Source of the DNA: Musa acuminata AAA Group
Taxonomy: Eukaryota; Streptophyta; Magnoliopsida; Zingiberales; Musaceae
NCBI RefSeq assembly: GCF_036884655.1
Contig: NC_088340.1
Coordinates: 3,363,001-3,427,000, forward strand
Direction: 5' to 3'
DNA length: 64,000 bases
Both the position numbers and the translations under genes were made by a program. How positions within the stretch are numbered: the first letter of the stretch is position 1; every line of letters starts with the position of its first letter. Below, piece after piece: positions 40,201-52,643 of this stretch. Below the pieces are notes generated by a model. That model saw only the letters and a program-made list of their open reading frames with translations, was not told the origin of the DNA and searched no databases.

Positions 40201-40485
40201 TTCCTGGAATGCTTTTCTATGGCTACCAGAGATAGAAGATGATTTTGAAGTGCTTCCAGCTATTGCCTTGCCGCTCGCAGAGCGAAAAGGAGCCCTCACA
40301 TGTTTGTGCCTTTCAGGAGTCACAACTTGGGGACCCCTTGTCGAACCAACTCTGCTACTGCATCCCGACCTCCTGTAGTTCTGGACATGTCTATCTTCTT
40401 GGCTATGATCTCTGAAAGATAAGTTGGATCCCCTTCTAGCAAAACTCTCTCCTCTGCTAGTTCTGTTACTCACATATTCATCCAT
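37258..40485 (-). CDS. RING-H2 E3 ubiquitin ligase, MBR/RHG1A-like
   Basis: Five exons, in coding order 40485-39175, 38883-38833, 38762-38664, 38116-37958, 37407-37258; 1770 nt, 589 aa. Exons 1-4 end on codon boundaries. Residues 1-437 are a Ser/Arg-rich disordered region ([20 protein letters not shown]). The pre-RING helix set follows: [20 protein letters not shown], then [20 protein letters not shown] and [18 protein letters not shown]. The RING-H2 is complete with zinc ligands C536, C539, C554, H556, H559, C562, C573 and C576 ([29 protein letters not shown]). This architecture is typical of plant MBR1/MBR2, BIG BROTHER-related and RHG1A-like ligases, which mark target proteins with ubiquitin. 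The substrate is not inferable. A non-coding 5' exon near 41200 is likely, but was not proved. Confidence 0.92.
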
Positions 40486-42935
40486 GTGATCGGAGTCGAA
40501 CTGTGGATTTCAGCACACTGCTAAGGGATGGTTCTGCATATCCAAATTCAATATCATTAGTGTGTTACCATATAGAAGTACCAAATGGAAGCCTAAAAGC
40601 ATGGAAATAAAGATTGTAATCCATCACCAGCACCGAAAAGATAGGATGATTGAATAGATGATATGAATGTTACAGAAGCACTCATCATAATCGTGTTTAT
40701 CTTTGTACAGATTTTGGAAAACCAACAAAAAGATAGCAGGCATTTCTTGAAGAATTAGATATGTGAATGATCCATGTATGAAATTGTCGATACAGTGGTG
40801 AAGGACAGAGGAGAAAAAGGATCATCGACAATCACAATAACTACAAAACCATAACATAGGATTCTTATTTATGCAAAGAGAATTATGAAGAGAATAGCAT
40901 CAGACTCAAAGATCGTATCTTGACATCCAGGAAGAAAAGGCGAAACCACATGCTTCGACACGAGAAGAAATGACAACCCAGAAAGCCACCTCTGTCTAGA
41001 GATTTGAGCTATTCCAACTACATCGACCGATGCATGCGCTATTATAAGGGAGAAGGCGATGAACCCCTCAATTTTCCGCAAACGCAGCTGCAACGATCGG
41101 ACCTTTCGATCAAAAGCTGAGATTATGGAGCAAAGCATATCTAAAAACAGCATAATCGAAGCCAAAAATAGCTCCGTTTCCGTCGCTTATACCTTCAGAG
41201 GCGGCGTAATAGACGCGCGAGATGAGAACCCCGATCGATCGCTCCGAAGGCGAGGAGAGAGAGAGAGAGATGGGGATGCGCGAGAACTGAAATGAGACGT
41301 GATAGAGGAAGATCCGAGGCTTTTAATACCCCACACGGCCACAACAATCCCCCCACCAACTTCACGGGGGCGAGTGAAACGGCCCCAGCCGAAGCGGAAG
41401 AAGCCGTAGATCGACTTCTAGCCGTTCGATTCTCGTGGAGATTCGGGAAGGCGAGGTTGGATGCCATTTGCGTTTCGTCCTCCCAAACGAATCATTTAAT
41501 GCATACGAATAAAGAACGAATTTTTACCCACCTTTTCCTGCTTCCTTCGTACCTTTTTAGCGTCCTCCCGACCTTCTCCCCTGAGGAGAAGCAGAGGAAC
41601 CGATCGATGATCGATCCCCGGTGCTTCTTTGCCTTCTCGGACGGTTTCGAAAGGGAAAATGATCGAATTTTTACGCCTTTTCACAGCCCGCGAACGTGAT
41701 CTTGGACCCGAGAACCTTCGCTCTGCATCGATCGAGCTGAAATCCTTTCGTCTCTTCTCTCGGGAAGGGCGAAGTTTCCGTCTTTTATCGATTCATTTCT
41801 CAAATCCGGGGGGGGACAACGGATAAAGCGCAGAAACCAAACATCTTTAGCGCTCTTGGCCGAGGAAAGGGAGGGGGATTGGAATCATTGCAAATGGACG
41901 AAAAGGAAAATGGCATCCAATGAGCATTCTCTGCCTGCTTTGTCTCCTCTGTCTTCAATATCAATCTCTGATGCAGAGTCATGCTGATATGGGAAAAACT
42001 TGTGATTTCCAAGATTTGGAGGAACATAATCCCTTATTTAGGGATGAATCTGAACACAGCCACATTCTGAGGAATAAATAATTCATTTTGTTTTGATATC
42101 AGAGCGAACAGATTGTTAAACCATTAGAACTTTGAAGTAGTACATGAAATCACTGTAGTCAGTGGTTTCAAGTACTCAAAGATTACAAAAGGGTAGAAAG
42201 ATTTAGCTCATGTCAAGAGATAAATGAGCTTAGGACTCCTCCTCCATTGTGATCCAATCACAGGTCCGATGGCCAACTTGTGATGCATTGTAGCTCAACA
42301 ATCCATCAAGGAAGTATTCCAACTTGCAGAACATTGGAAAACTACAAGAATCTCACGAGATGAGCCGAGTCTAATCATTGCCAAAGTAGCCACTGGCTAC
42401 TCCTAAGCAGTTCTCTCTCTCTCCTCATGGTCACTTCCTGTGTTCATTGATCACTTGTAGGTGGAGCAGATGCCTTTATTGCTGGAACATTGAGTACTTA
42501 AAATGAGAGGAGGACATCTTTTAATGGAGGCTTCACATTGCTTTTAAGAAAGCTCGAGGAATTCCTGGAACAAGAGTACCTCAAAAGCTCCTCCTCAGTA
42601 GAGTAATGGTTGCAAATGGAACAGTTGCAATTGTTGTAAGCTGAATTCATGGCCATATCAGATTAATCTGTGCTTTGCATGCTAACCACTGCATACAGGT
42701 TGGCTCTGCACATCTCTTATTGAACTTGAATGAGGTTTATTATTAGCTGCTCAAGTGCTGGAGTTGTTGCATGAGACTTTTGAGTTTCTTAGTAGGTCAA
42801 ATGCTAAAGTTGGGAGACAGAAACACAATTTTGATCCACAAACTTCTTGAGTTTATGATTAGAATATGATAGGGATTTATTGCAAGTTAAAGCACAAGTC
42901 ATAACATCATATTCCAAGATCATCACAAACCTAAT

Positions 42936-42971
<36 letters not shown>

Positions 42972-43504
42972 GTAAAGTAGAAAGGGAATTTATCCAATTA
43001 GTCGACACAATAAGATTTATAAATGATAACAATGATCATAATAATAATAATATAATAATAATAATAATGCAATTTATAGTTTTAAAATCTGATTAATGAA
43101 TATTTAGTCCATCTCATAAATACAAATATCCGCCCTACTTACATCAAAATTGAATCCAACGGTCAGAACGTCACTAGATCAAAATTATCTGCTGTACTGG
43201 TGGGGCGCGGTCGGCTTCATCCCAGCCGTCTGATTTCGCGCGATTTCGTCAGTCCTACGGTCGCGATTCGTGCGAGGAGTTTGCCCCGCAGGCACTTTGT
43301 TCCGCCGTGTTGAACCGCTCAGATCTATCGTCGTCTAAATCAACGGTGGAACACGCATTGCATATAGGTTTTAAGTTGGGGCGCCAACCCGTTAACCAAA
43401 ACGACTACGTGTGTGTACATATATACATCAACGAGACCAGATCTGGAAACCTCGAACTTGACGAGCGAAGGAACCGGAGGGGGCGGTCGACGGCGGAGTC
43501 GCCG
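40486..43504. other. 5' leader/promoter of the RING ligase and gene-free DNA
   Basis: GC-rich GA-repeat sequence at about 41248-41275 suggests a leader or promoter. Beyond 41850 the stretch is AT-rich with an (AT)n run at about 42939-42969 and (ATA)n at about 43039-43069. No gene was recognised. Confidence 0.45.
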
Positions 43505-44259
43505 ATGCGATCCTCGTCAAGTCGAAGCAGTTCGATCGACTCGTACTGGTCTGTCCCTCCTCTTCTTTTCTATTCTTTTCGCTCCACGCTGTGACTTCCC
43601 TTTCCTTCCCTGATTGTTCGGTTGGGAGTTCGAGATGGAGGGTTGTCGTTGGCGTGATACATTTCGTCTTGACACTTCTTTTCTGTGATCTTCGTCGATC
43701 TGGCTTTTCTTGATTTACTTGGGCGTGGATGCCAAATTGAGCGATTCTGATGCAATTGTCGCAAGAAAGAGGGATTGTGGTTGCCTGATTTGCCCTTTCG
43801 AGTTGTAGATTCAATAAACAGTTGGGGCAAGCAAGTGGACGTGGATTGACATTTCTGACAATTGCTTCCTCGCAATTGCAAAGATTTAGGGTTCTCGAAT
43901 ACTCTTGATTGTGTGCATAGATTACTTCAAATGATAATGCATCTCTTATCTACGAATGCTGATTTCTACAAATCACATAATGACGATTTCCTTTAATGAT
44001 GTGTGTTTTCCTTTACCTATTACATGAGCAAAATTGAGATCAATGGTGGAGCCTTCCTTTTCCGATATAACACTAATTGAACATACTGTTCACCTTGCTA
44101 ATGCTAGAGTTACAATCTTCGGCAGGCAATATCACTGAAGACCAGATGTTGATGGTAGATGGCCATCCAATTACTTTTTATTATCTTGTAAAGAGCCGCT
44201 GGCAATGCATGCTCAAACTCCTAGAAGCAGAGATGATAGACTCGAACAATTTCATCAAG
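43505..44259 (+). other. unresolved plus-strand transcription unit candidate
   Basis: A Ser-rich start (43505-43548, MRSSSSRSSSIDSY) is followed by a GT donor. A 134-nt segment (44126-44259) is bounded by TTCGGCAG and AGGTAAGC and has one long open phase (NITEDQMLMVDGHPITFYYL, then SRWQCMLKLLEAEM). Joining them at these sites would put the second segment in a phase with an early stop, so the model fails as it stands. It may be a pseudogene, a non-coding RNA, or a gene whose linking exon I missed. The family is not recognised. Confidence 0.25.
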
Positions 44260-44399
44260 GTAAGCAATTCAACCTTTCTTTTTCTTGGTTGGATCTGCAT
44301 AGGCATATTCCGTATTTCTTTTTAGTTTCAGTACATTGTCAGTAGCTGAATTTTCTTTCCGTAATATCCTTTTATGTCCTTTGCCCCTCTCAAGTATCT

Positions 44400-44790
44400 G
44401 ACGCAGCCAGTTGTAGGGTCTCCATGGTGGTTCGGTGCAAATTGAAACCGAACCAGGCCGAAATCGGAAACGAACCTGGTCAATGGTCCGGTGGTTCCAA
44501 ATCGAATTGGAACCATCGCCATATAGTTCGGTTCTGGTTCCTAGATTTAACATAAATAGGTTTCATAATATAGCAGTGGTTAATACTTTAGATTTGGAAG
44601 TCTATTGATCTGGATTTGAATCTTGGTAGAGTACTTTATTATTTATTTATTTATTTGAAATCAGTGAATCAGAACCGGAACTAAACTTACGATTTCAGTT
44701 TCGAAACCGGAATCGGCGATTTCAGAATTGGAACCAGTTTAGTTCTAGTTCCAAATTTGGTGGAGTCAGAACCGACGATTTCAGGACTGT
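44400..44790. repeat. degenerate GAACCGG-rich repeat block
   Basis: Many variants of (G)AACCGGAA, AATCGGAA, GGTTCCAA and TTCGGTTC cluster on both sides of a TTTA-repeat. This texture is common in plant intergenic repeats derived from mobile DNA. No coding capacity or clear terminal repeats were seen. Confidence 0.5.
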
Positions 44791-46100
44791 AGGCACGCCT
44801 AGCAAGTTGATTGTCCATTGGTTGCACATAGCTTGGTAGAAATATATTTGCTAGTTCGGCTGTAATTTTGCTTATTCATTGTTCACAGAATTAATTGTTC
44901 GGTGCAGTGCTTGTTCTCTATGGTTAACAACTTTTGTTGGAGGCCTTGAAAGATCATACCAGCAATATTTTGACATTCTAGTTGGACTTGCTAGTAACTG
45001 ATCTTTAGACCACCATGGCCTTGGATTCTTTGATTTGGAGATTCCTTTAGCTCTTCTCTGACTTTGGAAGAAAGTCATACCGGAAGGGATTATATCAATG
45101 TTAGTTTCTTAGGTATAGATCACAAATAGATAGAACATTGGTTTCTCTTAGTAGGTAAAATGTAAGAATGCTTCCTACAGGTATGAAAAGGAATATAGAG
45201 ATTTTGTTTCCACGTTATTGAGGGTAATGACACTAAGTGAGAAGTGAATTCATTTCGTAGATTGTCCTCAATGCAAACTAATAGGATTTTTAGTAAGAGC
45301 TCAAAAAGTGAAGCCTGCTCTGTGCAACAACAGATGGGATCCAACTTTCTGTAGAAGGCTTTAGCTGCCACCTCCCCTTGATATGAGGTTGCAGATATTG
45401 ACTCCTAGGATGATCACCCATATGTTTCTTAGTCCTAATTTTCGAAGAAGGCATTGTCCCATCTGACGCTCAACTCATAGAAGCCTTTGTAAAAAAGCTA
45501 TCCTGCATTTTGGAGCGGAGATGATTTTTTTCTTACAAGTAGGAGTGATAAGTGGGACAAGAGAATCCAAACATGCGATCAGAGCTCGACCACTCATGCA
45601 ATATTAGTAGATGGCTTCCTCGAGGCTCATAACGCGAATTTGGATCGTGGTAATAACAAAGTGAACTTATAGTAGGAGAAAGAAATATTTTCCGACGGAA
45701 AGGGCAACGTACACAAGATATTACTCTGATATATAAATGAGGCTATATCGATTAAGAAGATATAGAATTGACCTTGCCGAGAAGATATTATGGCACGATC
45801 CATCTTATTAGTCTTGTAGTTATGGATAAATCGTTGTAGATTAGTGAGATGAAGACGTCAAATGATATATGTCGAGGGAGGCGTCAAATTCTAATGTGTC
45901 AGGTATTCTTTTCTCGTTAAAAAGAATTTAATTTAATAATTAGAGATTGAAAGGAAAAACTTTTTAATTAAAAATTTTATAATGATTAGTCTGAGTCAAA
46001 TTGTTAACATATATGAGGTCAAATATTAATTTAATCTAAAAACTAAGGCTTATGGATTATGGGCTAAAAATAGTATATGTAACTCAACTCTTTTAATCGT

Positions 46101-46383
46101 TATAAGACTATCCCTCATTCCATCTCTTCTTGTCTCATACACAAATATTTTTAACATTTTTACTCTTAATATATATTATTTTAATCATTGAAAAGGTTTA
46201 ACTAATTAGAAGTATATTTAGGAGTGATATACACTTAGCTATACGAGACCATCCTCCCATTTCATCTCTTCTTATCTTAGACACATAAATATTTTTAACA
46301 TCTTTACCCCTGATATTTATTATTTTAATCATTAAAAAGGTTCATCTGATTAGAAGCATATTTAGTAGTGGTATACAGTAGCT
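46101..46383. repeat. tandem duplication, about 140-bp unit
   Basis: Two diverged copies start near 46101 and 46241. Both carry CATCTCTTCTT, AAATATTTTTAACAT, TATTATTTTAATCATT and TTAGAAGNATATTTAG. No function was seen. Confidence 0.75.
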
Positions 46384-47105
46384 TTTTCTCCGGATGTATT
46401 AGGACAAAACATCCGTGATAGTGAAGCTATTGATGAAGGGAGAAGGATAGTAACCTGATAAATAGATTGTTAAGATGAGCATATACGAATAAAAAATTGC
46501 AAATCGCAATTTTTATTTAAATAATTGCGAATTGGCCTATTTCAAATTAGGAAAACTAACACAGCCGAAAAAGTAGACAAAAAGGACAAATGTATGACAG
46601 TTCTGGCAATTGCGAGAATTTGGCCATCAATAATACGATTTCTTTTTTAGCTTTATATCGTGTCAGGGAACTGCGTCAGGTGGAGAGCACCCTCCTTCAC
46701 GGTCGCGGCCGCGCTCACGAAAAGCGCCGCCAGCGCAGCTGCCGAGTTCGGTGTCGCTGCCCACTTCTTTTCCTGTCCGCTAAAGAAAGGGAAGGGGGGA
46801 AAGCCCACGTCGCCATCCCCTTGACCGTCCGATCTCGTTCCCCGAGCGCGACAGACGTATCACCGCCGTCCGAGGCGCCTCGTCGAGGGTTATCGGAAGC
46901 TCCCTCCAAGTTCCACCCGGCAGACATGCGAGGCTGCTGTCAGAGGGCGTCGCCAGTCCCGTGATGCGAGTTAAAATGACCACCTCCCGCCACGGCGGTC
47001 ACGTGACCACCGCATCTTTGGGCGTGTCTCTCCTCCGTGGGCACACCCACGTAACGGGAATCTCCGTGGTATCAGTTCGTAAATAACCGACAATGTCCGA
47101 GGGTG

Positions 47106-48371
47106 TTATCGTCGATTTAGGTCTCCGGCCGGTTCCCGCTCTCCCGCCTCCCCAGACCGCGCCGCCGTCCGCATCGCCGCGAAGCCCATCCACCGCCTCA
47201 GTGTCCGCTCCTCCTCCGCTGCCCGCCTTGCTCCGCCAGCGCCGGTGGGGTTGGCCCTGCCGCTTGGCATTCGGTGCACCCCCGCGATCTCCGACGCACA
47301 TCTGGAGGCGGCCGCATCGGCGTCGCCGGGGGCGGTCGAGGACGACAGGGCGCGAACGGCCTTGGACGCCGAGAACCGCCCGCTCTCCGTGATGATCATC
47401 TCCCTCCGCAGGAAGAGCAGATCCGTCGGACGGAGGTCGCTCCACCGGTCCAGGCGGAAGTCGACATCCGAGACCACGATCCGGTGGCTGTGCCGCCGCT
47501 CGAAAGCCTCCCTGTCCTCCGTCGCTTCGGTCGGCAGAAGCTTGTCCTTCCGAACCCTCGGCGCCCCGGCAACGGCAGCGTCGACGCCGGGTTTTCCGAA
47601 GCCGGGTAAATCCGCCGAGCGCCTCCATCTCGTTCCGGCCGGTTCGGCCCGATGGACCACGATCTGGAGGGGCTCGCTCGACCGCTCACCGGCGGATGAG
47701 TGCCGCCCGGATATCCTGCGCCCGAAGGGGTTCGGTGCGACAGTGGTGGCCCCGTCACCGCCGCCCTTGGTATCGGTCTTCTCCCCGCCACCCCCGCCGT
47801 GGGACTCCGGCACCGGGCGGGGGACGAGGAGGACGTCCTCCGGGTCGACGCGGACGCGACAGAGAGGGCAGGTGGAGTGGGCGTCGAGCCACGTATCGAC
47901 GCATTCGACGTGGAAGCCGTGGCGGCACTTGGGCAGTAACCGGAGCGCCTCCGTGGGCTCGAACCGGCTCAGGCACACTGCGCACTCTAGCCCCTCCTTC
48001 TGCCCCTGCAGCGACCCGAACCGGAAGACCGGGAGCGACTCGACCACCGCTCGATCCACCCCGGAGTGCCGCCGCTCGGAGGCGGAGGGCGGGAACCCCC
48101 CATTGGCGCTCCTGCCGGCGCCGTAGGAGGCAGCGCTGCGCTTGCAGTGCCGGGCATAGAGGAGGAGGAGGAAGGTGAGCGAGAAGATGATGGTGAGCAC
48201 GCCAACGATGACGGCGATGCCAGGCCGGAACGGGGCCACGAAGGAGGAAGGGTGGAAGGAGGGCGAAGGGCTAGGGGCGGCGCCGACGTCGAGGTCGTCG
48301 GCAGCCGCGGTAAGGAGGTGACGCGGGACGAGGTGGGTGACGAGGTCCAATTGGCGGTGGTGGAGCGACAT
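47106..48371 (-). CDS. ATL-family RING-H2 finger protein (membrane-anchored E3 ligase)
   Basis: Single exon, very GC-rich. The start is taken at MSLHHRQLDL (48371, 421 aa); the frame is open to an ATG at 48503 (465 aa). A TATA-like TTATATCAACA on the minus strand near 48410 favours the shorter form. In the long numbering: a membrane helix at about 95-116 (GIAVIVGVLTIIFSLTFLLL), the GLD-type motif (VESLPVFRFGSLQGQKEGLE), and the RING-H2 at 174-215 with C174, C177, C193, H195, H198, C201, C212, C215 (CRHGFHVECVDTWLDAHSTC). The spacing and the Pro before the last Cys pair fit ATL proteins. The C-terminus has the ESGRFSASKAVR-type tail found in ATL42/43-like members. ATLs act in stress and defence signalling. 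Overlapping frames on the other strand are due to GC bias. Confidence 0.88.
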   Translation of the reverse strand: MSLHHRQLDLVTHLVPRHLLTAAADDLDVGAAPSPSPSFHPSSFVAPFRPGIAVIVGVLTIIFSLTFLLLLYARHCKRSAASYGAGRSANGGFPPSASERRHSGVDRAVVESLPVFRFGSLQGQKEGLECAVCLSRFEPTEALRLLPKCRHGFHVECVDTWLDAHSTCPLCRVRVDPEDVLLVPRPVPESHGGGGGEKTDTKGGGDGATTVAPNPFGRRISGRHSSAGERSSEPLQIVVHRAEPAGTRWRRSADLPGFGKPGVDAAVAGAPRVRKDKLLPTEATEDREAFERRHSHRIVVSDVDFRLDRWSDLRPTDLLFLRREMIITESGRFSASKAVRALSSSTAPGDADAAASRCASEIAGVHRMPSGRANPTGAGGARRAAEEERTLRRWMGFAAMRTAARSGEAGEREPAGDLNRR

Positions 48372-48503
48372 TGTCTCGCGTGCCTTCCAAGCGGGACGGT
48401 GATGGTGTGTTGATATAACGAAGGGCGGTGACGGGACTCCGTCGGTGACGAGTGTGGCGCGGGGAGGATAAGACGACAAGGCCATCGGCCCCTCCAATCT
48501 CAT

Positions 48504-49600
48504 AACCGAATGGGCCCGGCCTCGCTTTTTGATTGTCCTGTTTCGCCGGTGAGTGTAGGGGACCGGTGCGTCGCCTGCTAAAGCGTGCGCCGAGGCAGCC
48601 CTACGAACCCGGTAAGCGCCACCGCTGATGTCGGGACACCGCCACCTGAGAGGGGAGCAGAGACGTCCGCAGACACTACCCCTGTTTCGAGCATTAAAAA
48701 GGCATTGAAGGACTTCAGTGGCCGTCGAAATTACTCTTTTGTCCTTACCTCCTCATCGATCTAATTAGATCGGTGATCACATCAATTAAATTACATGCTG
48801 AATTGGGGGCAAAGTGTGATATGAACTGGCTGGGTTGGGTAGATGTTGAATTACCAGAGTACAGGTGGAGGGTGGTGATGACTGGTGAAAGTGTGATGGC
48901 AATTTTGAGGGGGGAGCGAAGTGCGCGCCGAGCGTTTCTTAAATGCAGGCATTAAAAGAATGGCGCCCGGGCAGTGCACGTGAACTCCTTAATTATTAGG
49001 AGTTGGAGCTCAACACTAGTCGATGAGTCCTTGGCATTTATCATCCTAGGGGTCGGAAGAAATAAGAATCCGGGGGACGAAGAAATATGTTATCGAATTG
49101 CATTCACCCACCCCAACAACTGATGGGGGGGTTTCACTAGCGATAATGTGCCTGCGCGTCGTCATTGGCTGTTTAATCTAACTAGTGTGGGAATAGAAAG
49201 TTTTGGATGCTGCGAAGCAGAGATCTGGAAGGATGCTGTCTATTTGTTTTCAGCTCTCTCTCTCTCTCTCTACTCGTCTCAGAGACTTCACTGATGTTTG
49301 GTTTATGCAGTCACATCAGTCAAATTTGTTGGTTGGGTCTTGTTGAATGATTACGATTTGATTCGTGAAATGCGTCGGGGTGGGGTTGAGGAAGCCAGCA
49401 GGACGGTTTTGCACGTTAGTTGTCACCTCAAATTTCAAGGAATAGGACAGGTTGCATTCCTTTCAAAGACTGTGACCTACATTGACCACAATTTTAGGGA
49501 GAATATGTTTTCTTTTTCGAAATGGAAATGATAGGGGGGTTTCAAAGAGTTTAGGGACTAAATATACATTGGTTTTTTCCTTGAAATTGGCCACTTGGGA
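48504..49600. other. intergenic stretch upstream of the Copia insertion
   Basis: No gene recognised. A (CT)n run lies at about 49253-49270. Short open frames here have no family features. Confidence 0.45.
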
Positions 49601-49821
49601 TGCTCGACTATATTTGGTCTGAGATGTGGCTTCATCTCAGGGTGTGCTGTTGTGTACAACTAAAACGTCTGAAATTAATGGTTATGTATAAACCCATTGC
49701 TATATAAATAGTAGTCATTAGATACGGATACAAATGACTTATCCATGTCCACTTATTAGTAATTCAACCTCTTTTTTAGATTATATATTATAAGTTAGAT
49801 TTTGATAATACTTGGATCTAA
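49601..49821 (+). repeat. left copy of the direct repeat flanking the Copia element
   Basis: About 220 bp, starting TGCTCGACTATATTTGG and ending ATACTTGGATCTAA. Base-for-base comparison by eye shows no difference from 55822-56042. It is host sequence outside the LTRs. Confidence 0.88.
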
Positions 49822-50311
49822 ATTATTAAATATCTAATTTAATAATAATATAACTGTTATCATTAAGATTCATAATTGATTATCATGAATTTCTTCATTA
49901 ATTATGGTTTAAATGATTTCAGTTTTTTATTCTTTAAACATGAAACCGTTATTATTAAATTAAATATTTAATATTATTAAAGTTCTTCATTATGGTCCAA
50001 ACATTACAAATCTAAATTAATTCTTGAACGTTATGATTTGGTGATGATAAATGTTCTTGATGGGAGAACATCTATATATACATGAGGATTTTGGTCCCTT
50101 GGCTCAATCATCTCTTTGAAGCGAAAGGCTTTCCTACACCATCTAAAGTGAGAGTTCTGAGCCGAGAAGAACCAAAGTTCAAGAAGAAACCTCTGCAGAA
50201 ATTCTTGGCGACAATAACTAGAGGTACACTATTTCGTTTCCGCATTTGTTTTATTGTGTTTCTATTACAATGATTTAGAAACACAAGTTGGCTTCATCAA
50301 AATTTCTTACA
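49822..50311 (+). repeat. Copia 5' LTR, lacking its first 10 bp
   Basis: Aligns without gaps to 55332-55821. The first 10 bases of the intact LTR (TGTAACCGTT) are absent and host sequence ending GGATCTAA is joined directly. A TATA box (TATATATA) lies at 50073-50080. It ends in CTTACA. Confidence 0.88.
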
Positions 50312-51059
50312 TTTGGTATCAGAGCCGAATGACCTCTGCATTGATATGAAAAAGTTTTCATTTTTATGCCATGAAAATGAATTGATTTTGGTTTCTTCTT
50401 GGAAACTTGTTGATATATTTTGTTGAAAATCATGAGGAAATATCATTTTCAACATTTTAGTTGGTAAAATGCTCATATTACGTATGCATATTTAGTTCTA
50501 TTAAATTATGTTTATGAGCAAATTTTTTATGTTTAAAATGTCTAGTGATCCATATAATCTTAATTAATTAAGAATTAGCCACAGCATCCTTAATTAATTA
50601 AAATTATATATAAAGTTAAAATAAGGATCACATAAGTAATTAGACATCATATTGTGATTGATTATATTTCGTATAATAATTGTTATCCCACAGGATCTTT
50701 TATTATATTTAATATAATTAATCAGGATAAAATATCAGATTATTTTCATAATTTACCCACAGGGATTATGAATTGGAATATAATTTGATAGTTTTATCAT
50801 AAAGACCATATGAATCTATTTGAATTAAGAATTTAGCCCACAAGCAATTTTTATGTCATGAGATTCATATTTTTGGCATGTTTCACATTGGTAAAACATG
50901 TAATTTAGTCTATTAGGCTTCAAATTTTGACATAAGCATGTTTGATTTTATGCAGTTTCTCAAACTATTAATTTCTCTGATATTCGATGTGATATTCTCG
51001 AACTTAGTGGTGATAACTATAAGATATGGAAGGAGAGGGTTCTCCTCCATTTAGGGTGG

Positions 51060-52643
51060 ATGGATATTGATTATGCTATTAGAAAAGACGAACCACCTAT
51101 AGTCACTGATACCAGCACTCTAACTGAGATCGCATTATATGAGCGATGGGAGCGATCCAATCGGCTCAGCGTGATGTTTATCAAAACTAAGATAACTGCT
51201 GGCATACGTGGTTCTGTTGACCAGCATGAAAATGTCCGAGACTTGCTAAAGGCTATCGATGAACAATTCATCACTTCGGATAAGGCACTAGCAAGCACCC
51301 TTATTATGAAATTTTCATCACTTAGACTCACCAACATAAAGGGTGTGCGTGAGCACATAATGCAAATGCGAGATATTACGGCTCAACTTAAGAAACTTGA
51401 GGTTAATATGTCAGAATCCTTCCTGGTGCACTATATTCTGAACACCCTTCCACCTCAATATAGCCCTTTTAAAATTTCATACAATACACATAAGGACAAA
51501 TGGTCAATTAATGAATTAATGACCATGTGTGTTCAAGAAGAAGAGAGGCTAGTAATGGAATTGGGTGAAAGTGCATTGATGGTAACCACTCGAGGGAAGA
51601 ACAAAACTGACAAACATCAAGCCAATCAAAAAGCTTATCAGCAGGGAAAAGGTAAAATACCACCCCAAGCTGATATCAAGAAAGAAGCAAGGTGTTTCTT
51701 TTGTAAAAGAAAGGGACACATGAAGAAGGAATGTACGAAATTCCAACAATGGCTTGAAAAGAAAGGTAAACCAACCTCATATGTATGTTATGAATCTAAT
51801 ATGGTCAATGTTAATATTAACACCTGGTGGATTGACTCTGGATCAACAATCCATATTGCAAACTCTTTGCAGGGTATGCAAAACCTAAGGAAGCCAGTGG
51901 GAAGTGAGCAAAGCATCTTATCAGGAAATAAGATGGGCTCATATGTGGAAGCAATTGGAACATGCATTTTAACTTTAAGTAGTGGTTTTGTTTTAAAATT
52001 GGAAAGAACCTTTTATGTACCAAGTTTCTCACGAAACTTAATTTCTGTTTCCAGACTCGTACCATTTGGATATTCCTTTAATTTTAAAGACACATCATTT
52101 CGTTTATTATTCAAATCTGATTGTGTTGGGAATGGTATTTTGTCTGACGGTCTTTACCGTATTTTATTACAAAATGATAATACTCAAGGTTCAATGCATG
52201 TTCACGCTGGCATTAAGAGGTGTAATATTAATGAGGACTCTTCTATATTATGGCATCGGAGATTAGGACATATCTCCATAGAGAGAATTAAGAGATTAGT
52301 TAAAGATGGGGTACTTAGTACTCTTGATTTTACTAATTTTAAGACTTGTGTGGACTGTATTAAAGGAAAACAGACCAATAAGTCCAAAATGGGTGCTAAT
52401 AGGAGTTCAGACTTATTAGAAATAATTCATACTGATATATGTTGTCCAGACATGGACATACATGGTCAGAAATACTTCATCTCCTTTATAGATGATTACT
52501 CACGATATATGTATATATATTTGCTTCATAATAAAAATGAAGCATTGGATGCCTTCAAAGTCTTTAAGGCTGAAGTTGAGAACCAATGTGGTAAGCAAAT
52601 TAAAATTGTGAGATCAGATAAGGGGTGGAGAATATTATGGTAG
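51060..52643 (+). pseudogene. Copia gag, protease and N-terminal integrase (frame 1)
   Basis: The open frame has a Copia Gag (UBN2-type: LLKAIDEQFITSDKALASTL, FLVHYILNTLPPQYSPF). A zinc knuckle CFFCKRKGHMKKEC follows. The aspartic protease has the active-site WWIDSGSTIHI. Next are the GAG-pre-integrase block (LWHRRLGHISIERIKRL, CVDCIKGKQ) and the start of the integrase core (HTDICCPDM, FIDDYSRYMYIYLL). It ends abruptly after VRSDKG because of one extra G in the run at 52622-52625, which shifts the frame. Upstream of 51060 the frame is open into Gag-like residues (DILELSGDNYKIWKERVLLH) as far as a stop near 50945, without an ATG, so the natural start is also doubtful. Confidence 0.9.

Noticed and set aside
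47093..48413. Several plus-strand frames, one of 293 aa, across the ATL gene
   Set aside because: Products of high GC content opposite a well-supported RING-H2 gene; no domain features.
50082..50273. 63-aa frame MRILVPWLNHLF..., found twice (also at 55592)
   Set aside because: It lies in both Copia LTRs; it is leader sequence of the element, not a host gene.
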